A stretch of DNA of 8,323 bases from Caryophanales bacterium UBA970 (GTDB lineage Bacteria; Bacillota_I; Bacilli_A; RFN20; CAG-826), in NCBI GenBank assembly GCA_002292805.1, contig DBCA01000090.1, positions 1-8,323 of the forward strand. Reading direction: 5' to 3'. Shown here piece by piece: positions 1-4,836 of this stretch. The notes beneath the pieces are model-generated. The model had not been told where the DNA came from and searched no databases. It saw only the letters and a program-made list of their open reading frames with translations. The number at the start of each line of letters is the position of its first letter. Positions within the stretch are counted from its first letter, which is position 1. A program made the position numbers and the translations under genes.

Positions 1-1
1 T

Positions 2-1144
2 GACTTGATTCTATTCTTGTTGTTGGTGACGCTTGGTAGTAAACCGTATGAAGCATCAAGTTTGTATCATTATCACCGCTATAAAGTATATTTCTTAAAC
101 TCCTTCACTGACCTTCATCTCACCCAACCTAAGCTTTTGGAATTGATTGAGAAAATTCAAGACAACAAACAAGCGTATCCCTTCCTCGATTTACTCAAAG
201 GCATTTGGTACTCGTTATTGAATGAAGCGAGCAAAGCAAAAAACCATTTAAAAAACGTCATTGATCCGGAACGCAAAAAGATTGCTTTATATTTCCTAGC
301 TCAGATCGATCTTAAAATAGGCCAATACGACGACTTAAAGCAGAAATTAACCACCCTCGAGGGTGTGGATTTTCCTCTACCAATCGATGACTTTGTGGAT
401 AAAGCAAAACAAGCGATTCATCAACATCATCATTTAGATTTTTTTGCCGACATCAAATCCATCTATGACGTCGATAAGATTCAACTCTACATTGAGAAAG
501 TCTTTGATTTAAGTTTGTGGCGAAAAGCCGATCAGAAAACCAAGACGATGGTGAAGACTGCTTTTTATTTGTCTTCAAGAATGTCGAGGTTACTTGATAA
601 CGACACCATCCAAGACTACTCGTCGTTTGCCTTACCGTTTGTGAAAGCCTATGAACATGAATGCTATAAGTTATTCTTTAAAGACTATATTCAATATTTA
701 ATCAAAGAAGGGATTGCCCCCAAGCTTTCCATTCCACCGCATTCTAAGAAGGGACGTTATATTTCTCTACTCGACATGGATCAAGAACCGTATCAGTATC
801 GGGCCACGGAACCAGAAAACTTCTCGATTGGTAGTATTCCTTTTATTCTTGATATTAGTCATAAACTGGCGAGCAAAGAAAGTAAGCAAGTCGATCCTTC
901 AGGGTTGTCCATCGCCCCTTTGTTTGAACGGTATTGGATAAAACGTACCTCGTTTTTACCGCTTAGTTCGCAAGGAAAAGGCAAACTGATTAACATCGCA
1001 GAACAAGCTTTTTTGATTTCAAAACTAAGAAACAAAATGACCCATGCAGAAACCTTAACCTTATCTGAATTTAAAGAGATTGTCGCCTTGATTTTAGAGA
1101 ATCGTCAGCTTCAAGAATTGATGCTCATCAACATCTCATCGTGA
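2..1144 (+). CDS. HEPN-domain protein with CARF-like N-terminal stretch and helical middle, 5'-partial (Csm6-like architecture possible)
   Basis: Predicted RNA-cleaving protein; the exact family is not recognised. The frame is open to the left edge, so the true start probably lies outside; the first in-window candidate is TTG at 5, used here for numbering (379 residues). Residues 5-33 run hydrophobic strand, T-L-G-S-K-P turn, helix, then K-V-Y-F-L-N-S, resembling the start of CARF domains that sense cyclic oligoadenylates. The rest of a CARF fold (for example a D-x-T-G-G/S-x-K segment) is not visible. Residues 35-200 are helical and TPR-like. Residues 205-379 look like HEPN: a K-A-Y-E-H-E helix at 214-219, an F-S-I-G-S-I-P-F segment in the middle, and R342-N343-K-M-T-H347, the R-x4-H motif of HEPN RNases. 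Csm6-type proteins share this order, but no CRISPR array or cas gene is visible. Alternatively the N-terminus is a membrane segment and the protein a TPR-HEPN toxin-like factor. HEPN is fairly confident, CARF weak. It ends in TGA, 42 bases before the NYN RNase gene. Confidence 0.65.
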   Translation, partial: DLILFLLLVTLGSKPYEASSLYHYHRYKVYFLNSFTDLHLTQPKLLELIEKIQDNKQAYPFLDLLKGIWYSLLNEASKAKNHLKNVIDPERKKIALYFLAQIDLKIGQYDDLKQKLTTLEGVDFPLPIDDFVDKAKQAIHQHHHLDFFADIKSIYDVDKIQLYIEKVFDLSLWRKADQKTKTMVKTAFYLSSRMSRLLDNDTIQDYSSFALPFVKAYEHECYKLFFKDYIQYLIKEGIAPKLSIPPHSKKGRYISLLDMDQEPYQYRATEPENFSIGSIPFILDISHKLASKESKQVDPSGLSIAPLFERYWIKRTSFLPLSSQGKGKLINIAEQAFLISKLRNKMTHAETLTLSEFKEIVALILENRQLQELMLINISS

Positions 1145-1171
1145 TTGGTATTATCTAATCGGGGATAGCTT

Positions 1172-1180
1172 TGATACAAT
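1172..1180 (+). promoter_or_regulatory. Extended -10 promoter for the NYN gene, leaderless start predicted
   Basis: TGATACAAT is an extended -10 element (TGn plus TACAAT, five of six matches to TATAAT). It lies in the 42-base gap after the HEPN gene. The hexamer ends six bases before the ATG at 1187, so the usual start of transcription falls on or next to the A of the ATG. No convincing -35 and no Shine-Dalgarno sequence are visible. The NYN gene therefore appears to have its own leaderless promoter besides possible read-through from upstream. Confidence 0.55.
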
Positions 1181-1186
1181 TAAGGT

Positions 1187-1891
1187 ATGGAATCAAGAAA
1201 AAAAATCGCCTTGCTCATCGACTATGACAATTTCAACCAAGAAAAATACTTTCCCATTTTGTTTGAAGCCTTAAACGATATTGGGGATGTCATCATCAAA
1301 TATGCTTACTACTCGAACTTTAATGACAGCACGATTAAAAATAAATTTATGAGGTTTGGCATTGAACCTCGTGCGCAAATTGCATATTCCTCAGGAAAGA
1401 ATGCGGTCGACATTGGCATCACCATCGAAGCGATGGAATTGTTAAACCATGATTATATCGATTGTGTTTGTCTTGCCACGAACGATTCCGACTTTACCCC
1501 TTTAATCAAAACCATTCAAAAACATAATCGTTATGTGGTTGGTACTGGGGATAACAAAGCCTCGGAAAACTTTAAAGATGCATGCAACACCTTCATCTCC
1601 GTTGAAAAAATTGCCTCCAGTCAAAACGTCAACACCAAGAGTCCGATACTTAATGACCTGATTGCGATTGTCGATAAGATCATTGATGATTTAATCGATG
1701 GCGATGAATATGCTGACTTTGCTTCCGTCATCCAAGCCTTACGCGTGCAGATGAAAGATTTTAACCCAAAGAACTATGGCGCGAGTAAACAAAAACCCAT
1801 TTCCTTTTTCCAAAATGAATTAAAAAATGATTATGAAATGACCAAGGTTGGCAATACGCATATGATTCGGCTTAAGAAGCGTTCCAAGTAA
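1187..1891 (+). CDS. NYN (LabA/DUF88) ribonuclease with C-terminal OST-HTH/LOTUS domain
   Basis: Predicted cytoplasmic metal-dependent RNase of the PIN-like NYN superfamily, 234 residues. The NYN domain fills about residues 5-142 and has the expected acidic residues: D12 in L-I-D-Y-D-N at the end of strand 1, D75 in K-N-A-V-D-I-G-I, and D100/D102 in T-N-D-S-D-F-T-P-L. The G-T-G-D...F-K-D-A-C-N-T-F segment at 119-136 is the typical end of the domain. A short linker leads to residues 155-231, which match an OST-HTH/LOTUS domain: helices, then F-N-P-K-N-Y-G at 192-198, then a closing strand pair with G-N-T-H-M-I-R-L. LOTUS domains bind RNA, often structured or G-rich, so the protein likely cuts or polices a class of RNA; the substrate is unknown. 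ATG 1187 is the only sensible start. It follows the HEPN gene by 42 bases on the same strand, and its last 20 bases overlap the convergent DUF3810 gene. Confidence 0.88.
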   Translation: MESRKKIALLIDYDNFNQEKYFPILFEALNDIGDVIIKYAYYSNFNDSTIKNKFMRFGIEPRAQIAYSSGKNAVDIGITIEAMELLNHDYIDCVCLATNDSDFTPLIKTIQKHNRYVVGTGDNKASENFKDACNTFISVEKIASSQNVNTKSPILNDLIAIVDKIIDDLIDGDEYADFASVIQALRVQMKDFNPKNYGASKQKPISFFQNELKNDYEMTKVGNTHMIRLKKRSK

Positions 1892-3023
1892 AATACTGAT
1901 AAAAGAATAATTGTTGATACGGAGAAAACACATCAATCACCTCGATGGTGTTTTCCCCATCGTCGATGGTGATGATCGTGGGGACATCGGTGTAACTAGA
2001 AACCCCATCGGTGCCAAAAAGTCGCAGGTACGTGTCATTGACCCACCGGGCGAACGTATCGAGTAAGTCATAATTTGCCCAATAAGTACCTTGAAATTGG
2101 TAATCTTCACGAATGGATAGATTTAATCGTTGATAGGCTCGTCCATACGCGGTGGGGTCACCCATGTATCGGGTTAAATTGAGCAAAGCATAGAACGTAT
2201 TGAAATAACCTGAGTATTGCAAATAGGGATCATCACTGAGTAAACAAACGTATAAGGCAACCAGGTTGGCGTCATCTTCACGCATCACCCCTTTGGCGTG
2301 AACGAGTTCGTGGATCATTGTGTAAGGAATGAGGGCATCCGGAATCAAAATATTGATGGTTGCTTCGGTGCTTGGGGCAAAGTGAACCCCGGTGATATGA
2401 AATTCTCGATACAAAAATGACGTCAATAAAGGTTTGATGGTAGCGGAATACGTGGTGAAGTACGTTGAATCAAGATTGGCATTGAGGAAAGCCTCACCGA
2501 CAATCTCGTTCAGTTCATCCAAGGAATAAGGGTTGATCACCGAGCCTGTGTCTTCATCAAAGGATAATTGGGTCGAGGCTTCATTGAATCGATCCGCGAA
2601 GTAATCGACGATGGAGACATATTCGGTGTATACCACGTCACCCTCAAATTGAGGAATCACGACGGGTTGACGGCGGTATGCCATCCCGGCGGTCGCAACA
2701 TAAAGATTGGTCATGACCAAGAGCGTGATCAATGCGGATTGCAATGATTTTAAAAACGGACCTGGTTGTTTTTGAATTGCAAACCTGAAGGATTTTATCA
2801 ATTGAATCGCAACAAGAACAGCCCATGTGATAACAATAATTTCCATCAATGAAAAAGGGACTAAAGAAAATAACCAAGCAAACGATAGATGATACATTCG
2901 AGCGATGGTGATGGTCCACCATTCCGACACACCTTCAAATTGCATCAAAAAAATGAGCACAACAAATGTACCTATTAAAAAGAGAAGGGTGAATGTTAAG
3001 GGTGCGGATCGAAACTTTCTCAT
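1872..3023 (-). CDS. DUF3810 family membrane zinc metallopeptidase
   Basis: Predicted integral membrane protein of 383 residues with a zincin active site. Three hydrophobic segments are visible near residues 9-29, 48-76 and 93-116. The remaining ~265 residues are soluble and probably extracytoplasmic. The peptidase core is H-I-T-G-V-H-F-A-P-S-T-E-A-T-I-N (209-224), then I-P-D-A-L-I-P-Y-T-M-I-H238-E239-L-V-H242-A-K-G, then R-E249-D-D251-A-N, and D-P-Y-L-Q-Y-S-G-Y-F (265-274). This order (TG.y.P.T.EA..N, HElxH..G, E.(D/E)AN, YSGY) is the DUF3810 signature. H238 and H242 are the likely zinc ligands with E249 or D251 as third, and E239 the catalytic base. The family has no well-established substrate that I know of. 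The ATG at 3023 has no Shine-Dalgarno sequence; a weak TAAGAT box sits six bases upstream. It is divergent from the secreted M6-like protease and convergent with the NYN gene. Confidence 0.85.
   Translation of the reverse strand: MRKFRSAPLTFTLLFLIGTFVVLIFLMQFEGVSEWWTITIARMYHLSFAWLFSLVPFSLMEIIVITWAVLVAIQLIKSFRFAIQKQPGPFLKSLQSALITLLVMTNLYVATAGMAYRRQPVVIPQFEGDVVYTEYVSIVDYFADRFNEASTQLSFDEDTGSVINPYSLDELNEIVGEAFLNANLDSTYFTTYSATIKPLLTSFLYREFHITGVHFAPSTEATINILIPDALIPYTMIHELVHAKGVMREDDANLVALYVCLLSDDPYLQYSGYFNTFYALLNLTRYMGDPTAYGRAYQRLNLSIREDYQFQGTYWANYDLLDTFARWVNDTYLRLFGTDGVSSYTDVPTIITIDDGENTIEVIDVFSPYQQLFFYQYFTWNAS
1921..1958. repeat. Inverted repeat inside the 3' end of the DUF3810 gene
   Basis: The arms GGAGAAAACAC (1921-1931) and GTGTTTTCCCC (1948-1958) pair over 10 of 11 positions around a 16-base loop, and the loop can pair further (ATC with GAT). 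It lies 29 bases downstream of the NYN stop codon, so it would form a strong hairpin in any read-through NYN transcript. No T-run follows on either strand, so it is not a standard intrinsic terminator. It may be chance within coding sequence, or a 3' hairpin limiting convergent transcription. Confidence 0.35.
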
Positions 3024-3029
3024 AGTTAT

Positions 3030-3035
3030 ATCTTA
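3030..3035 (-). promoter_or_regulatory. Weak -10 box for the DUF3810 gene
   Basis: On the minus strand TAAGAT (four of six matches to TATAAT) ends six bases before the ATG at 3023, the same spacing as at the NYN gene, which would give a leaderless transcript. No clear -35 is seen. The overlapping ATATAA lies too close to the ATG to serve. The call rests mainly on spacing and on the absence of a Shine-Dalgarno sequence. Confidence 0.3.
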
Positions 3036-3054
3036 AAACATTTAAAGTTTAAAA

Positions 3055-3063
3055 TGATAAAAT
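3055..3063 (+). promoter_or_regulatory. Extended -10 promoter for the M6-like protease gene
   Basis: TGATAAAAT is a TGn extended -10 with TAAAAT (five of six). TTAAAA at 3033-3038 could act as a poor -35 at a 19-base spacing. Transcription would begin near 3070, leaving a leader of about 12 bases before ATG 3082. That leader holds only a weak purine run, AAAGAG, as a possible ribosome site. This argues against translation from the in-frame TTG at 3067, which would precede the transcript. Confidence 0.5.
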
Positions 3064-3081
3064 AACTTGAAAGAGAACCCC

Positions 3082-4773
3082 ATGAAAAAACATTTATTGA
3101 TCCCTATTGGTTTAATTACCTTATTGTTAGCCTCGTGTGAGATTGTTTTACCAAGCATTCCTTTTTCTTCCACTGAAGGTGGGACAACGATTTCCACAGA
3201 GACAACCACGTCGACTGAAACCACAACCTCGACCGAAACCACAACTTCGACTGAAACAACCACAAGCACCACGACCACATCCAGTGGCGTGACCTCTTCA
3301 CTTAGCACCACCTCTATTTCCTCAAGTAGTTCAACATCGGTTGCCCCATCCAGTTCTGAGGTTGCTCCAGTTGGCTACACCAAAAATATTTCTCCAACCA
3401 TCAATCTTGATCAATATCGAAACGCCAGTGACAATATCGGTCTACCTACCACTGGGGATGTCAAACTTTTGGTGATTCCTGTGACCTTCACGGATTATCG
3501 ATGTGGTTCTGTGTGTGTCAGTAGAAGAGAACAAATTCGAAAGTCCTTTTTCGGACTAGCCTCAGAAACATCATGGCATTCTGTTAAATCGTATTATGAA
3601 GCCTCTAGTTATGGCGCGTTGACACTGACTGGGGTGGTGACCGATTGGTTTAATTCCTCGTGGTCATCAAGTCAGTTTGCTGACCTCACCACCAATCAAG
3701 GCAATTATGCTGATGCGTTTGATCCAACCTGGGCGATGCTTGATGCTGCCGTCAGTTGGTATAAAACATCTTCAGGCAGTAACTTAACTGAATACGATAC
3801 AGACCAAGATGGATTCATTGATTCCGTTTATTTGGTGTACAACAATCCAAATTCGAGCAATGCGAATTATTCTGGCGCAGGCGATAACGTCTTTTGGGCT
3901 TACACCTATTGGCACTACAACAACTATGGCAATCAAAACGTGAATAGTCCTGTGGGTATGACCTTGGTATGGTCAAGTTATGATTTTATGCATGAAGGAT
4001 ACGGAGTTAATGGCATTGATGCCCACACCTATATCCATGAACTAGGTCACGCATTTGGTTTAGATGATTACTACACGTACACCGATGGGGATTGGGGTGC
4101 AATCGGTGGGGTGGATATGATGGATTACAACATTGTTGATCACAACGCCTTCTCGAAATATTTACTTGGTTGGGCAAACCCCTTTGTGTTGAACAGCAAT
4201 CAAACCACGACCACGGTCACGTTAAACCCTTTTGAATCAACTGGTGAATTTTTCTTGTTAGGCAATAGCTGGAACGGCTCAGCATTTGATAATTATTTGA
4301 TCTTTGAGTTTTATACACCTACTGGTATTAATTTAAAGGACTCTCAAGCCATTTATCCAGGCAATGGACTTCAAGGCTTTACGGTGCCTGGGGTTAAAAT
4401 TTATCATGTCGATGCTCGACTTGCGCGCTACTCCAATAGCACTGGGGCATTCTTGGGGTATACCGATACCCTCAACACCAGCGGGAGCTACCCTTACATC
4501 GCCCATAGCAATTCCCTTGAATATACCCAAAACGATAACTATAAACTTATTCACTTGATTGAAGAAGGTGGCCTCAATACCTTTATCGATGGTGACACGG
4601 CCACCAATGCAACATTATTTCGCCAAGGAGACACCTTCAATCCAACAACCACCCACGCAAGTTTCTTCTACCATCAAACCGGTCGGTTTAATGATCAAAG
4701 TTTGATTGGGTATCAAGTCAACGTCACCACCTTAACGAATCAAGCTGTCACCTTAACGGTCACCAAAATTTAA
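3082..4773 (+). CDS. Secreted lipoprotein metalloprotease, M6 (immune inhibitor A-like) type
   Basis: Predicted lipid-anchored extracellular zinc protease of 563 residues. It opens with a lipoprotein signal peptide: M-K-K-H, a hydrophobic core, and lipobox L-A-S-C with C19 as the lipidated residue. Residues about 30-95 are a Thr/Ser/Glu-rich stalk including four E-T-T-T-S-T repeats (40-63). The M6-like part follows: L-L-V-I-P-V-T-F-T-D near 128-138, S-Y-Y-E-A-S-S-Y-G-A-L, a calcium-loop-like D239-T-D-Q-D-G-F-I-D247, then H319-E320-L-G-H323-A-F-G-L-D-D329 (HExxHxxGxxD), a Met-turn-like G-G-V-D-M-M-D-Y-N (342-350), K-Y-L-L-G-W, and G-V-K-I-Y-H-V-D. H319, H323 and D329 are the likely zinc ligands. 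Apart from C19 the only cysteines are C141 and C145. I chose ATG 3082 over the in-frame TTG 3067 because it begins a clean signal peptide and lies after the predicted transcription start. Substrate unknown; nutrition or attack on other cells' proteins are guesses. Confidence 0.85.
   Translation: MKKHLLIPIGLITLLLASCEIVLPSIPFSSTEGGTTISTETTTSTETTTSTETTTSTETTTSTTTTSSGVTSSLSTTSISSSSSTSVAPSSSEVAPVGYTKNISPTINLDQYRNASDNIGLPTTGDVKLLVIPVTFTDYRCGSVCVSRREQIRKSFFGLASETSWHSVKSYYEASSYGALTLTGVVTDWFNSSWSSSQFADLTTNQGNYADAFDPTWAMLDAAVSWYKTSSGSNLTEYDTDQDGFIDSVYLVYNNPNSSNANYSGAGDNVFWAYTYWHYNNYGNQNVNSPVGMTLVWSSYDFMHEGYGVNGIDAHTYIHELGHAFGLDDYYTYTDGDWGAIGGVDMMDYNIVDHNAFSKYLLGWANPFVLNSNQTTTTVTLNPFESTGEFFLLGNSWNGSAFDNYLIFEFYTPTGINLKDSQAIYPGNGLQGFTVPGVKIYHVDARLARYSNSTGAFLGYTDTLNTSGSYPYIAHSNSLEYTQNDNYKLIHLIEEGGLNTFIDGDTATNATLFRQGDTFNPTTTHASFFYHQTGRFNDQSLIGYQVNVTTLTNQAVTLTVTKI
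3199..3270 (+). repeat. Four tandem 18-base repeats encoding E-T-T-T-S-T
   Basis: Four 18-base units begin at 3199, 3217, 3235 and 3253, each a variant of GAAACCACAACCTCGACC and each encoding Glu-Thr-Thr-Thr-Ser-Thr. The second and third units differ at only two positions; the first and fourth are more diverged. Being a multiple of three, gain or loss of a unit would change stalk length without shifting the frame. They form part of the low-complexity linker holding the protease domain away from the membrane. Confidence 0.85.
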
Positions 4774-4778
4774 GATTC

Positions 4779-4810
4779 GCACTTATTGGTTCACCCAATG
4801 GGCGTATTTT
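4779..4810 (+). terminator. Probable weak intrinsic terminator after the M6-like protease gene
   Basis: Five bases after the TAA at 4773 a hairpin can form. CTTATTGG (4782-4789) pairs with CCAATGGG (4795-4802) as eight pairs including two G-U, around the loop TTCAC. Beyond one mismatch there is a further G-C and G-U pair. The tail TATTTT (4805-4810) follows. The stem is modest and the tail is interrupted by an A, so termination may be partial, with some read-through into addB. Confidence 0.45.
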
Positions 4811-4814
4811 CGCA

Positions 4815-4823
4815 TGGTATAAT
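4815..4823 (+). promoter_or_regulatory. Consensus extended -10 promoter for addB
   Basis: TGGTATAAT is a perfect TATAAT with the TGn extension, directly after the predicted terminator. No good -35 is found at 16-18 bases, which extended -10 promoters can do without. Transcription would start near 4830, only about seven bases before ATG 4837, so the addB mRNA should be nearly leaderless. The box lies inside the longer open frame that begins at TTG 4786, which argues that the true start is further down. Confidence 0.65.
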
Positions 4824-4836
4824 TAATCATATTTTG

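Larger units (their letters stand above)
3025..3066. promoter_or_regulatory. Divergent promoter region with AT-rich imperfect dyad
   Basis: Only 58 bases (3024-3081) separate the start codons of the DUF3810 and M6-like protease genes. Within this gap CATTTAAA (3039-3046) and TTTAAAATG (3048-3056) form an imperfect dyad around G3047, flanked by outer arms GTTAT (3025-3029) and ATAAC (3062-3066). The two predicted -10 boxes sit toward the two ends of it. The layout would suit one regulator acting on both genes, but AT-rich near-palindromes are common by chance. Confidence 0.35.

Noticed and set aside
416..442. His-rich H-Q-H-H-H stretch in the HEPN gene as a metal site
   Set aside because: A single short run in a helical region without a recognisable metal-binding pattern; not enough to call.
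1143..1160. GATT/AATC inverted repeat after the HEPN gene as a terminator
   Set aside because: The arms are only four bases with a ten-base loop and no T-run follows.
1142..1169. TGA read as tryptophan, extending the HEPN protein
   Set aside because: It would add only eight residues before TAG, and tryptophans in every gene here are TGG, so the standard bacterial code fits.
3067..3081. In-frame TTG at 3067 as start of the lipoprotein
   Set aside because: It adds M-K-E-N-P before a perfect signal peptide start and falls upstream of the transcription start predicted from the -10 at 3058-3063.
3042..3311. Minus-strand open frame rich in V-V-V-S-V-E repeats opposite the protease stalk
   Set aside because: It is the mirror of the Thr/Glu tandem repeats; the regular composition keeps the antisense frame open and no start signals or domain are visible.
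4786..4836. In-frame TTG at 4786 as start of addB
   Set aside because: The stretch contains the likely terminator tail and a consensus extended -10, and the residues it would add look unlike a protein N-terminus.
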